64,000 nt of DNA from Verrucomicrobiaceae bacterium. Its GTDB lineage: Bacteria > Verrucomicrobiota > Verrucomicrobiia > Verrucomicrobiales > Verrucomicrobiaceae. A model generated the notes under the pieces. The model had not been told where the DNA came from and made no database searches. It saw only the letters and a list, made by a program, of their open reading frames with translations. Below, piece by piece: positions 1 through 9,038 of the stretch (positions are counted from its first letter, which is position 1; every line of letters starts with the position of its first letter). The position numbers and the translations under genes were made by a program. The stretch spans positions 1-64,000 of the forward strand of contig JAIYDW010000114.1 of NCBI GenBank assembly GCA_027487315.1. Direction: 5' to 3'.

Positions 1-189
1 GCTTGATCGAAGCGTGCCATTGGAGTCCTCAACTCCAAGCCAGCCTGCACCGCCTCCCGGGATGGTCAATGCCCAGCGGCCCAGAAAAGGGTTTTCAGAG
101 CCGTGCGAAAGGGAACTCAAACTCATGAGCGAGAGCGCAGCAAAAAATCGGAGGGTGACGAGATTAGGTTTGGGGAGCGATGATGGCAT
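1..189 (-). CDS. DUF1080-like secreted protein, N-terminal part (cut by window edge)
   Basis: Only the first 63 codons are present and the reading frame runs open off base 1. The start ATG is at 187-189 read leftward. Residues 1-30 form a signal-peptide-like segment with a hydrophobic stretch (FFAALSLMSL). It is followed by NPFLGRWALTIPGGGAGWLG at residues 33-52, which resembles the opening of verrucomicrobial and planctomycete DUF1080 (3-keto-disaccharide hydrolase, concanavalin-like fold) proteins. That family assignment rests on a short segment and on recalled family features. The gene is the last of a minus-strand row that includes the lipoprotein ending at 268, 78 bases upstream. The plus-strand frame covering the same bases has no recognisable content. 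The rest of the protein lies outside the window. Confidence 0.6.
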   Translation of the reverse strand, partial: MPSSLPKPNLVTLRFFAALSLMSLSSLSHGSENPFLGRWALTIPGGGAGWLGVEDSNGTLRSS

Positions 190-267
190 AGAGGGATTCA
201 AACGCGTTGGACACGAGAAATCATTCGCTGGATTGAGGAAAGTCAGGATGACCCTCGGAGGAGATCT

Positions 268-705
268 TTAGCGGAAGGTTGCTCGCTGGAGCATCCAGAA
301 GCGAGATGGTCCGGCGGGAACGGACGCCTGGATGGCCAGTCGCCTCCTGCGTTCAAAGTATTTCAATTGTCCAAGAGTGGCGGTGAGTTGTGTTCGTTGA
401 TTCGCTGAAAGAGAAGACTGCTTTAGCGCTGTTTCGACTTGTCGAACTGCGTCCAGGGAAAAAATGTGGGCATAAGCTGCCGACTGAGGAAATGCTTTTT
501 CGAGCTTTGCAGCAGGTACATTGCGGTGGACAACCACTTGAGCAGCGCGCCCGAATGCCTTTTCAGTTCCAGCGAATCGAGTGACTGGAAGAACCATCAC
601 ATGGGGTGGAGTGGCGGGAGGGCCCATGATTTGGCATTGGGTGAGAAGCAAGGCTGTGAGGCCGATTAATCCGATTCGGCAGATAAAACGAGCGTTCGTG
701 TGCAT
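268..705 (-). CDS. small putative lipoprotein, unknown function
   Basis: A 145-residue protein with a short positively charged start, a hydrophobic stretch (IGLIGLTALLL) and a Cys at residue 24 in LLTQC. That resembles a lipobox, although Gln before the Cys is not typical. The remainder is basic and Ala/Gln-rich with predicted helical character and no motif I recognise. Minus strand, 78 bases upstream of the DUF1080-like gene at the window edge and 77 bases downstream of the YiiX-like lipoprotein. I infer an envelope protein. Two plus-strand frames over the same bases lack any such signal and were not called. Confidence 0.55.
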   Translation of the reverse strand: MHTNARFICRIGLIGLTALLLTQCQIMGPPATPPHVMVLPVTRFAGTEKAFGRAAQVVVHRNVPAAKLEKAFPQSAAYAHIFSLDAVRQVETALKQSSLSANQRTQLTATLGQLKYFERRRRLAIQASVPAGPSRFWMLQRATFR

Positions 706-782
706 GCTAACTAAACGATTCGAAAGACGATCTCATTGTTGAATTCGACGGTGAGTACGCCTCGAGCGTGATATCTTGCTAC

Positions 783-2414
783 TCAAGGAGTGGCCTTCAT
801 CAACGAACTGAGCTTCTGTTCGGCGTTGATCCCTGTTGTGAGTATGGCATGACGACCCGTGCGCGTTGAGTCTTGTTCTGCGTAGGCGATGATTTCGAAA
901 TGCCTGCCGTCCTGAGAGAAGTGGTAGTTCAAGAGATCATCCGCACTTAGGGTTGGGTGACCGCCGCGTTTCGCCAGCGGCAGTTCGATCCCGCCTTTGC
1001 CATCCAAACCGCGATAAATGACTTCGGTGCATACTTGACGTGACGCGTCTGCAAAGTCGAAAAGAAAATCATAAGGGTCACCGTGAAAAGAAAAGATTTC
1101 GGCTAAGAAAGAAGCTCTCTCGGTTGCGCTAAGTTTAGGTCTCAAAACAGTCAGACGATTCACATGGGTATCCATGATGTGTTCGAGGCTGTTGAAGACG
1201 ACACCTTCGGCGACAGCTTCGATAACGTCAGCCTCTTTGCCATTGTCTAATTCGGCACGTTGCAGTGCCTGGGTAACTTCCATTTGTTCCATCTTGGCCA
1301 AGCCCGGAAGGCGGGAGGCGTCCAGGCCTGCGGCGAGTCGCTGCTGTGGCGAGCCGATGTAGGTGATTCCATGTTTGAATCGACCGGGAATGAAGACGTC
1401 GCTCATGTAACCTGCGGTGTAGGTGAGGATGATGTCTCCGGGTTGCAAGAGGCTCTTGATTTCATCGAATTGGTCATGGGAAAAGTCGATCACCTTAATC
1501 AGAGGATTTTTGATTCGACTGACGTTCTTGAAGAGGCCACACCGGGCTTGGTACTTCAGGTTTCCCCAGCGTCCTTCCGCCTTGCGCACGAGGTCAGCGG
1601 CCTTGGAGTGGGTTAGGGAGACTGCAAAAACCTTTCCTTGAAGAACCTCCAAGGCAGCTTTGGCTCGATGATAATAGCCGGGAATACTCGCCGTTAGTTT
1701 TGCATAGGACGGGCTTGTGGTTGTGAGCGTTTTCATCTCCGGTTGTTCGCGCGACACTTCGAAGAGGACCCAGGAGGCTTGGAGTCTTTGAGGTACTTCT
1801 TTTGAGGTAACGTGCAGCCGAAGTTTGTTGAAGGTGCCCGACGGGATCTCGGATCTGGGAAACGCCTCATTCAACTTGGCCACCACTACCGGGTCCCCGC
1901 GAAGTTCAGCAACCACTTCGGCGCGTTGGGCGATTAATAAAAACTGTGCGGCGGTAACCAGGGTATGCGCGGCTGTCTTGACTTTTTCATCGGGGAAGAG
2001 CGAATCGGGTTGTTGGCCACCAAGGGCGCCTGCGAGGTCTGCCAAAGCATCTTGCGCTGTCATGAAGCGAAACAGCAAGGTCTCAATGTGATTGCTTTCC
2101 TGAGCGTTCATGTAACCCCGACTCCGCCAAATGTCCCCGCTTTCCTGGTCGAACTTTCGAAAACTCTGCCGGATTTCCGACATTTGCTGGGATAGTCCCG
2201 CCACTTGTTGGGGTCCTGTTGCAACAGCGTCGAGAACCTCATGGGCGGCCGTGAAATGTGACGGACTGACTTCCTTAGAGCCTGAAGTGCTACACCCAAC
2301 GAGGATCTGGAGAGAGGCAAGCGCTAGAACCCACTGAAAGAATCCACTCAAATCGAGGTAGGATCCTGGGAGCATTCCCATTGGTAACCGAAGTTGAGCA
2401 AGATAAGGCTTCAT
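783..2414 (-). CDS. YiiX-like permuted papain-fold cysteine hydrolase, lipoprotein
   Basis: A 543-residue predicted lipoprotein: hydrophobic segment at residues 26-40, then a Cys at 41 in LVGC. Residues 50-300 are helical and of unknown role. The C-terminal part carries features of the YiiX/NlpC-P60-like permuted papain superfamily: LLQPGDIILTYT near 322-333, a His at 348 in RFKHGITYIG, and a Cys at 462 in VCTEVIYRGL. In this superfamily the His precedes the catalytic Cys in sequence. Family members hydrolyse amide or ester bonds, often in lipids or peptidoglycan, but the substrate here cannot be inferred. The protein is longer than a typical YiiX domain (about 200 residues) because of the N-terminal helical part. 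The start is uncertain, since a Met at residue 12 or 14 would also precede the signal. Confidence 0.7.
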   Translation of the reverse strand: MKPYLAQLRLPMGMLPGSYLDLSGFFQWVLALASLQILVGCSTSGSKEVSPSHFTAAHEVLDAVATGPQQVAGLSQQMSEIRQSFRKFDQESGDIWRSRGYMNAQESNHIETLLFRFMTAQDALADLAGALGGQQPDSLFPDEKVKTAAHTLVTAAQFLLIAQRAEVVAELRGDPVVVAKLNEAFPRSEIPSGTFNKLRLHVTSKEVPQRLQASWVLFEVSREQPEMKTLTTTSPSYAKLTASIPGYYHRAKAALEVLQGKVFAVSLTHSKAADLVRKAEGRWGNLKYQARCGLFKNVSRIKNPLIKVIDFSHDQFDEIKSLLQPGDIILTYTAGYMSDVFIPGRFKHGITYIGSPQQRLAAGLDASRLPGLAKMEQMEVTQALQRAELDNGKEADVIEAVAEGVVFNSLEHIMDTHVNRLTVLRPKLSATERASFLAEIFSFHGDPYDFLFDFADASRQVCTEVIYRGLDGKGGIELPLAKRGGHPTLSADDLLNYHFSQDGRHFEIIAYAEQDSTRTGRHAILTTGINAEQKLSSLMKATP

Positions 2415-2520
2415 TCAGGAAATGAAAATGGGGTCGGATGCAGCTGTTTTAAGAATTCATTGAGTGAGTTGGGCGCGGAGCCGCCTTTACTGGTTAACCC
2501 TACATGCACAAGTTTGAACA

Positions 2521-3489
2521 TTACTTGGCGAAACGCCTCTTGATCCTTGCAATCATGGGACCGATGACGTGATGGGCCAATGGATTGACGACGCTACCGA
2601 CTACCAGTCCTAGCACGGCTGCGATGCTGGCGCTGACGGCCCAGTTTAGGGCAGCATGCAGTGGAGGGATGAAATTGGCAATGGATTCGGCGGCGTGGTG
2701 TATGGCCTCTTCCGGTCCATGCATCCCTAACTCATGCAGGCCGTGGATTAGAATGCCTCCTCCCACCCAAAGCATTGCAATCATGCCGACAAAACTGAGT
2801 GTCTTTAGAAACAGTGGCATGCCTTTGACGATGCCAGACCCGAGAGCGCTGACAGCCGATTGAGTTGACTTGGCAAGTGCCACTCCCGCATCATCCGCTT
2901 TAACGATGATAGCCACAGCGCCATAGACGAGCAAAGTCATTCCGACACCGACTACCGCGAGTACACCTGCCTGCAGCCACAAAGGAGAAGAGGAAACGGA
3001 GGCGAGTGTGATTGCCATGATCTCAGCAGAGAGAATAAAATCCGTTTGGATGGCGCTTCCAACGCGCTCGTCCTCAAGTTGTTGTGCTGTCTGACTGGGC
3101 GAGGAATCGGATGAATCCTTGGCTCGATGTTCCGGGTGGATCAAATCGATGACTTTGTGGTAACCCTCGAGACAAAGGAAGGCGCCCCCTGCCATTAGGA
3201 GAGGAGTGATGACCCAGGGGGCAAAGAAGCTGAGAATCAAGGCTCCGGGTAAAAGCAGCAGTAGCTTGTTCTTGAGTGAACCGATGGCGATCTTGCGGAT
3301 GATGGGTAGTTCACGGTCCGCAGCGAGTCCGACCACGTAGCGCGGTGTGACAGCCGCATCGTCAATCACGATACCCGCTGCCTTACTGCTTGCTTTGGCC
3401 GCCTGGGCTCCGGCATCATCCAACGAGGCGGCGGCTACCTTGGTCAAGGCCACCAAATCATCCAGCAGAGCGATGAGACCTGTACTCAC
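2521..3489 (-). CDS. DUF808 family inner-membrane protein (YedI-like)
   Basis: A 322-residue polytopic membrane protein. The N-terminus, with LIALLDDLVALTKVAA followed by conserved Asp/Ala-rich helices and GLAADRELPIIRKIAIGSLK, matches what I know of DUF808 (E. coli YedI). Several hydrophobic segments follow (LLLLLPGALILSFFAPWVI, LWLQAGVLAVVGVGMTLLVY and others). The length equals the usual family length of about 300-320. Biochemical function of the family is unknown; a channel or transporter role is a guess. It lies 106 bases upstream of the YiiX-like gene in the same direction. An unpaired stretch of about 320 bases separates it from the first sulfatase. Confidence 0.85.
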   Translation of the reverse strand: MSTGLIALLDDLVALTKVAAASLDDAGAQAAKASSKAAGIVIDDAAVTPRYVVGLAADRELPIIRKIAIGSLKNKLLLLLPGALILSFFAPWVITPLLMAGGAFLCLEGYHKVIDLIHPEHRAKDSSDSSPSQTAQQLEDERVGSAIQTDFILSAEIMAITLASVSSSPLWLQAGVLAVVGVGMTLLVYGAVAIIVKADDAGVALAKSTQSAVSALGSGIVKGMPLFLKTLSFVGMIAMLWVGGGILIHGLHELGMHGPEEAIHHAAESIANFIPPLHAALNWAVSASIAAVLGLVVGSVVNPLAHHVIGPMIARIKRRFAK

Positions 3490-3813
3490 TGGGCGACCTT
3501 TCGTGGATTGGAGTTTTCGAATATAGGAAGTGTTGGAACCATAGGTTTCTGCGATTCAGGCTATGATAGCATCAGCATCTCCAGTGCCAAGAGTTTCTGG
3601 GAGGGCAATGCGTTCGAGGCTTTACGGGGGGCATCCCAGCTTGCTTGCAGGGCGTTTGCAGGACTGAGTCTTGGCATTTCGGGTGAGTGCTTATTGCCCT
3701 TGCGGATACGCTCCAGCCGCACTTTGGTGAATGGCGTGATTGTTGGATTTGCCTTCTGGGCCAAGATTGGCATAGGGAGTGATGCTCTGCCGAATTCAGC
3801 GCTTTCGAGGCAT
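3490..3813. other. gene-free stretch between DUF808 gene and first sulfatase
   Basis: About 324 bases. Three open frames cross it, all overlapping the sulfatase 3-prime end, and none has a recognisable domain or a convincing ribosome site. The minus frame reading down to 3561 has a fairly normal amino-acid composition (ANPTITPFTKVRLERIRKGN within it), so a decayed or novel short gene is possible. I see no terminator, repeat or RNA gene. The promoter of the DUF808 gene should lie near 3490-3560. Confidence 0.4.
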
Positions 3814-5811
3814 TCACGGCCACTGCTGCAATGTCTTTCCATTCGAGTCTGTGATGCGGAGTCCCTCGAGGCGCACGCTGCCTGGACCAGCGCATGGATC
3901 AAGTCGCAGGCCGTGAATGAGCCTGGCATCATCGAGTTTGATGGATAGCTCACGCCATTCTCCATCGTGGGTGACTTGGAAGACTTGGTGAAGGCCCTTG
4001 GGTAGGATGGTTTGGGCGTCATGGGTCCAATAGACTTCGCCTTTGCCAGTGGCATGGCTTTGCAGGCGAAACTTCAAGAGGTAGGGGCCGGGTGATTCGA
4101 TGGAGAGATGCTCAAAAGCGAGTCCTGGGTCGGCGCCCGTGCTGGTGAGAATAAGTTGAGGGCCTTCGACGGTGAGTTTGGTGTCTTTACGGGCACGGGG
4201 GAGGGCCTCTCCTGTTGGGGCTTTACTCGCCTTCTTTTTGCCTTTTCCATTGGGTTTGGTGGGCGCGGTCTTGTCGTATTGTGTCCAACTTGGATTGAGC
4301 TTTGGGGAGGCTGAAGTAGCGACCGGGGTGAGTTCTTTGCCTTTGGTCACGAGGATGTTTGCGGCCATGTCATGCCATTGGTTGCTCATGCGAGCGACCA
4401 TTTCGGGATGTTGTGCGGCGACGTTATGATTTTCGGTTCGGTCGGTTGGCATGTGGTAGAGTTCCCATGGCTGACTTTGGAAACTGACAAGCTTCCAGTC
4501 GCCATCGCGCAAACCTCGATCGCTGGCGAAGAGAAGATGAATGGGAGGGCGGGCTGTGATTTCGCCACCTGCAATGATGGGGGCGAGTGAAATGCCAGCA
4601 AGCGGTGACGGCTCGCGACCTGGAAAGGTGGCGGGTATGGTGGCTCCGGCAATATCGGCAAAGGTGGGCAAGACGTCGACGAGATGGGCGGGACTACTGA
4701 CGATGGTGCCGGGGTTCTGTTTCAAACCAGCGGGCCAGTGCAGGATGGCTGGCGAGGCGATGCCGCCTTCGAACTGGTTTTGCTTGTAAAGGCGGAAGGG
4801 CGAGTTGCGCGCCCAGGCCCAGCCGGTGCTGTCGCCCCAAGTTGTAGTGGGGAGGTAAGGTTCAGTCTGAGGTGTGGCACCGCCACGATGGAAGGGGCAG
4901 GCGCCATTGTCAGAGACGAAGAGAATCACCGTATTGACGAGGTCACCTGACTTTTCCAAGTCATCGATGAGGCGACCCATTTCCTGATCTATGCGATCAA
5001 TGAGGCCCGCGTAAGCGGTCATGAGGCGTGCCTCGGACTTCCGTTGCTCTTCTGTGAGCTTCGACCATTCGGGGACATGCTGGGGGCGGGGAGATTCAAC
5101 GGTGGCTTGAGGCAAGAGACCGATTTGTTTTTGTTTCGCAACCCGCGCGGCGCGGATGACGTCCCAGCCGACATCGTACCGCCCGAGGTATTTTTTGAAG
5201 TCCTGTTCCAGCGGTTGCAGCGGTGCGTGGGGGGCGTTGAAGGCGATGTACTGAAACCAAGGCTTCTTCACTGCTCGTGCCTCTTTGATGAATTCGATGG
5301 CGCGATCCACGTTTACGATCGTGGTGTAGAATTCTTTGACTGGAACTGTGTATGGCTGACCATTGAGGCGAAAGCTTTTGTCGCCGGTAAAGTAATTGGT
5401 GGCTCCGGAGAGGTGGCCAAAGTAGCGTTGGAAGCCGAAGTCAGTGGGTTCCTTATCGAGATGCCATTTGCCTGTCATCGCAGTGAAGTATCCGGCGGGC
5501 GCAAGAACTTCGGGGAGGATGACGGCTCGACTCAAGGTGGTGTCACCGGCTTGTCGGCACCAACGACCACTGAGGAGGCTGACACGGGAAGAGTGACACT
5601 TGGCGGTGTTATAGAATTGCGTGAAGCGAAGGCCATTGGCAGCGAGTTTATCGAGGTTTGGCGTGTCGATCTCACTGCCGTAGCATCCGAGATCGGAGAA
5701 GCCCATGTCATCGACCATGATGAGCAGGAAGTTGGGCTTGGTGTCGGCTGAGCAGAGGGGAGGCAGAGCCAGAGCGCAGGCAAGGGTAAGCAGATGTTGT
5801 ATTCTCATCAT
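3814..5811 (-). CDS. sulfatase (S1 family, formylglycine type) with C-terminal beta-sandwich
   Basis: A 665-residue exported arylsulfatase-type enzyme that hydrolyses sulfate esters using a formylglycine made from Cys72. The signal peptide is at residues 1-22. The metal-binding pair lies in MVDDMGFSD (Asp34-Asp35). The modification motif is CHSSRVSLLSGR with Cys72 and Arg76; the third motif position is Ser rather than Pro. Asp-Asn metal ligands follow in LFVSDNGACP. Residues 1-500 form the sulfatase domain. After a Lys/Pro-rich linker (GKGKKKASKAP) the last 120 residues form an extra domain with WRELSIKLDDARLIHGLRL, resembling the tail of the sulfatase at 53041-54798 and perhaps carbohydrate-binding. 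It is the last of three sulfatases in a row; the next one upstream ends 20 bases away. Substrate is unknown. Confidence 0.93.
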   Translation of the reverse strand: MMRIQHLLTLACALALPPLCSADTKPNFLLIMVDDMGFSDLGCYGSEIDTPNLDKLAANGLRFTQFYNTAKCHSSRVSLLSGRWCRQAGDTTLSRAVILPEVLAPAGYFTAMTGKWHLDKEPTDFGFQRYFGHLSGATNYFTGDKSFRLNGQPYTVPVKEFYTTIVNVDRAIEFIKEARAVKKPWFQYIAFNAPHAPLQPLEQDFKKYLGRYDVGWDVIRAARVAKQKQIGLLPQATVESPRPQHVPEWSKLTEEQRKSEARLMTAYAGLIDRIDQEMGRLIDDLEKSGDLVNTVILFVSDNGACPFHRGGATPQTEPYLPTTTWGDSTGWAWARNSPFRLYKQNQFEGGIASPAILHWPAGLKQNPGTIVSSPAHLVDVLPTFADIAGATIPATFPGREPSPLAGISLAPIIAGGEITARPPIHLLFASDRGLRDGDWKLVSFQSQPWELYHMPTDRTENHNVAAQHPEMVARMSNQWHDMAANILVTKGKELTPVATSASPKLNPSWTQYDKTAPTKPNGKGKKKASKAPTGEALPRARKDTKLTVEGPQLILTSTGADPGLAFEHLSIESPGPYLLKFRLQSHATGKGEVYWTHDAQTILPKGLHQVFQVTHDGEWRELSIKLDDARLIHGLRLDPCAGPGSVRLEGLRITDSNGKTLQQWP

Positions 5812-5831
5812 TTGAGGGAGCCAATTGTGAA

Positions 5832-7280
5832 TCAGTCGAATGCAGCGTCCGAGGCTAGCGCCATTTCCCGATCGTGTTCGGCCTTCGTCTTGCCTTGGGA
5901 ATTGACCTTTTTGCCTTTTTTGGCTGGCTTGCCTCGGGGGGTGAGCGAGAGGTCGAATTCATTTTTCTGAGCAACACCAGGGGTGCTGCGCCCGGTGCTG
6001 ATGTAGCGCTGCATGAGTATCTCGAGGTCTTTAGCGATCTCGCTGTTTGCGGCCAGAACGTCCTGGGTCTCACTCAAGTCAGTAGTCAGGTTGTAAAGTT
6101 TGCGGCTGCCGTCCTTCATAAAGATGAGTTTCCAAGGGCCCCGTCGAATCGCGAGGTCAGCGGAGGCCGACTGATGGATGGTTGCCTCACGAACTTCTGA
6201 TGTGGCCGTGCCGAGGAGTTCAGGGATCAGACTCACACTATCTTCGCCTGCCTCGTCGGGAAGGGTGGCGCCTGAGATCTCAGCGGCGGTGGCCATAAGG
6301 TCGTTTAGACAGACTGTGTGGTGGTTGATGGAACCAGGTTTTACTTTGCCAGGCCAACGAGCAATGAAAGGCACGCGATGCCCGCCCTCGTAAATGCTGC
6401 GTTTGGAATCTCGTAACGGCTTGTAGGAACGATGTTCGGCGCCGTTGTCACTGGTGGCGATGATGAGGGTGTTCTCGGCGAGGTTCTTTCGATCCAGCGC
6501 TTCAACAAGCTTTCCTAGCATCGCATCACCTTGGTAAAGCCAGTCACCGTATTGGGGATCACTTTTCACAAGGTCGTGGGCACCACTTTTACCGACGAAC
6601 TCTGCTGCCGGATCAATCGGCTCATGTGGGATTCCCAGGGGGAAGTAGAGAAAGAATGGTTCGTCGCTCTTGCGCTGTTCGAGCCAATCGATCGCTTTTT
6701 TGAGCATCAGCGGTTGATTTTCGACTGACTTCACATGGGTGACGACCTGATCCTGTTCGATGATCGTGCCGATGTTTCGGGCGTGGGTGAAGCCGTAGAA
6801 GTAATCAAAGCCGAGGGTGTTCGGGCCACCCGTCATGCGGGCACCGATGGGCACCTCTTTTTCACTACCGGGATTTTCCTTTCCCCAGTCCATGCCGAGG
6901 TGCCACTTACCCACACAGGCGGTTGCATAACCTTGCTGTTTGAGCATTGAAGCCACGGTCATGCGGTTCGGCGGGATGATGGGTTTGGAAAAGGTGGTGA
7001 GAACGCCAAACTGTCCCAGGCGTGCGGGATAACGACCTGTAAGCACACCGTAGCGCGTTGGTGTGCAAACGGCAGCAGCGGTGTGCGCGTCGGTGAACCG
7101 CATGCCCTCGGTCGCGAGTTTATCAAGGTTTGGCGTGCGCAGTGCTGAATTGAGTTGATAGCATTGTGGCTGGCTGTAACCCAGATCGTCGAAAAGCACG
7201 AAGATGATGTTGGGCTTGGCTTGAGCTGATAGCTGAGAGGCGAATGCCAAGAAAAGAAAAGTGATCAGGCCGGAACGCAT
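5832..7280 (-). CDS. sulfatase (S1 family)
   Basis: A 482-residue secreted sulfatase. The signal peptide ends at ASQLSAQA (residues 1-21). First metal ligands are in FVLFDDLGYSQ (Asp31-Asp32). The formylglycine motif is CTPTRYGVLTGRYPAR at Cys72-Arg76. A second metal site is in IIATSDNGAEHRSYK. The C-terminus is Lys-rich (GKPAKKGKKVNSQGK), a common feature of the sulfatases in this window and perhaps a flexible surface tail. Length is normal for the family. It is followed after 20 bases by the 3814-5811 sulfatase, so the two are probably co-transcribed. By motif layout it resembles arylsulfatase A / galactosamine-6-sulfatase types, but the sulfated sugar it acts on cannot be deduced here. Confidence 0.94.
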   Translation of the reverse strand: MRSGLITFLFLAFASQLSAQAKPNIIFVLFDDLGYSQPQCYQLNSALRTPNLDKLATEGMRFTDAHTAAAVCTPTRYGVLTGRYPARLGQFGVLTTFSKPIIPPNRMTVASMLKQQGYATACVGKWHLGMDWGKENPGSEKEVPIGARMTGGPNTLGFDYFYGFTHARNIGTIIEQDQVVTHVKSVENQPLMLKKAIDWLEQRKSDEPFFLYFPLGIPHEPIDPAAEFVGKSGAHDLVKSDPQYGDWLYQGDAMLGKLVEALDRKNLAENTLIIATSDNGAEHRSYKPLRDSKRSIYEGGHRVPFIARWPGKVKPGSINHHTVCLNDLMATAAEISGATLPDEAGEDSVSLIPELLGTATSEVREATIHQSASADLAIRRGPWKLIFMKDGSRKLYNLTTDLSETQDVLAANSEIAKDLEILMQRYISTGRSTPGVAQKNEFDLSLTPRGKPAKKGKKVNSQGKTKAEHDREMALASDAAFD

Positions 7281-7385
7281 GGTGCGTGGGTGAAACGCAG
7301 GTTTTGTTCAGACATCTCAGCAAAATGCGTGTTCATGGGCTTTCCATTGCCGAAACAGGTAAGGGTTGGGCACCGAGTGGAAAAC

Positions 7386-8972
7386 TTATTTGGTAGATGG
7401 AACGATGAATTCGTTGCGAGTCAGTTTGCCGTTTCCATCTCGATCAAAGTTCTTGTAGCGCGATTCTAGGTTGGATTCACCTTTGAGTCCGGAAGCGTAT
7501 TCTTCGAGGGAAAGGGTGTCGTCTTTGTTCGTGTCCCAGCGGAGGAAGGCTTTTACCCTTATCTCGGGAGTAATTTTGGATTTTTTGGCACTTGGCTTTG
7601 CTTGAGAAGGCGTCTGTTCGACGGAATGCTTGGTGATGCAGTCGGGACTGGGCGACGTGGGTAATGTTGCTTTCCAATCGAGCGCGAGTTTGGTCAGGCG
7701 GGCAACGATGTCGGGATGGGTTTGAGACATATCGATGGACTCGGCGCGGTCATTTTTGAGCTGATGCAATTCAAGGCGCTGGGCATCATCCGACATGACG
7801 AGTTTCCAATCGCCATCACGCACGGCGAGCCGGGGCCAATAGTCGGGTTCGGCCCGCATGCCGAGCCACTGCCAGAAAATGGGGCGGGTGCGGGGAATGT
7901 TTTGACCCTTGAAGGTGGCGATCAGGTTCTCACCATCGCAGGCGTAGTCGGCGGGTAAAGATATGCCTGCGGCGGCGCAGAGTGTGGGCAGCAAATCAAC
8001 GGCAGTAAGAACGGTGGCATCATTTTTGGTGCCTGCGGGTGTGTGGCCGGGCCAGCGGACGATGAAAGGCACACGCACACCGCCTTCAAACAAACTGCGC
8101 TTGCGACCTCGCAGGCCACTCGTTTCCCCAACGCTGTAATAGGTGCCGTAGCCGGTGACCTGGGCATCCAAGTCAACCTTTTGAGGCGAGTCTTTCGCTG
8201 CGGTGTGTTCTGGTCCGTTGTCGCTTGAGAACATCACGATGGTTTTTTCCTCTAATCCCTCTGATTTCAAAGCATCAAGGATTTGGCCAACAGCATTGTC
8301 GCCATCAGTGATGGCGGCGGCATAGACTTGTTTTTGCGGATCGAGATGCTTCCATTTTTGCATGGACTCAGATGTTGGAATGTGAGGCGTGTGGCTCTCG
8401 TGAATCCAAGCGTTGATAAAGAATGGCTTGTCTCGATTGGCCTTGATGAAAGCGATGGTGTTTGATGCGGTGGCATGCAAGTCGGCTGACTCCCAGTCCG
8501 CGCCACCGTTAAAAACGGCGGAGGTATCATAGCCATACGCTTCGGGTTTTGGCGCGCCTCGGGTCTCTCTGTTGGTCAGGTGCCACTTGCCGAAATGCGC
8601 GGTTTGATATCCGGCTTGTTTCAAAAAGCGAGGCAGGGACGGTGCCTTTGGGTCCAGCCAGTCGGGCATGCCACGTTCGTGATTCTGCTCAGGCGTGGCG
8701 AAATGCTGGTGCACAGAGAATCGCGCTGGGTAGGTTCCGGTGATCACGGCGGCGCGACTCGGGGAGCAGACAGGATTGAGAACGTTGAACTGCTGAAAGT
8801 CGGTGCCCTCGCTGGCGAGTCGATCCAGGTTCGGTGTTTCTAGCCAGGTGCTGCCATGGCAGGAAAGGTCACCCCAACCCCAGTCGTCGGCATAGATCAA
8901 GACAATGTTAGGTTTCGTTTCCGCCAGGAGGGAAGCCGAGAGGGCCAAGATGAATAGGATGAAAGATCGCAT
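7386..8972 (-). CDS. sulfatase with C-terminal EF-hand pair
   Basis: A 528-residue secreted sulfatase. Signal peptide at residues 1-18; metal ligands in LIYADDWGWGDL (Asp29-Asp30); formylglycine motif CSPSRAAVITGTYPAR with Cys69-Arg73; second metal motif in VMFSSDNGPEHT. After a Lys/Pro linker near residues 440-465, the tail carries two EF-hand-like calcium loops: DTNKDDTLSLEE from residue 480 and DRDGNGKLTRNE from residue 510. EF-hand tails on secreted enzymes are common in Planctomycetes and Verrucomicrobia. I infer that the tail binds calcium, for attachment or stabilisation outside the cell. It lies 105 bases upstream of the next sulfatase and 66 bases downstream of the FMN oxidoreductase. 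Confidence 0.94.
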   Translation of the reverse strand: MRSFILFILALSASLLAETKPNIVLIYADDWGWGDLSCHGSTWLETPNLDRLASEGTDFQQFNVLNPVCSPSRAAVITGTYPARFSVHQHFATPEQNHERGMPDWLDPKAPSLPRFLKQAGYQTAHFGKWHLTNRETRGAPKPEAYGYDTSAVFNGGADWESADLHATASNTIAFIKANRDKPFFINAWIHESHTPHIPTSESMQKWKHLDPQKQVYAAAITDGDNAVGQILDALKSEGLEEKTIVMFSSDNGPEHTAAKDSPQKVDLDAQVTGYGTYYSVGETSGLRGRKRSLFEGGVRVPFIVRWPGHTPAGTKNDATVLTAVDLLPTLCAAAGISLPADYACDGENLIATFKGQNIPRTRPIFWQWLGMRAEPDYWPRLAVRDGDWKLVMSDDAQRLELHQLKNDRAESIDMSQTHPDIVARLTKLALDWKATLPTSPSPDCITKHSVEQTPSQAKPSAKKSKITPEIRVKAFLRWDTNKDDTLSLEEYASGLKGESNLESRYKNFDRDGNGKLTRNEFIVPSTK

Positions 8973-9038
8973 GGAAAAAGTTTTGATACGCAGATTCGAT
9001 AACCCAATGTCAGCGAATGCCTGGTCAGGGCGAGTCGA

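Noticed and set aside
14-271. 85-codon plus-strand frame at the window start
   Set aside because: The minus strand gives a signal peptide and DUF1080-like opening over the same bases; the plus frame has no recognisable content.
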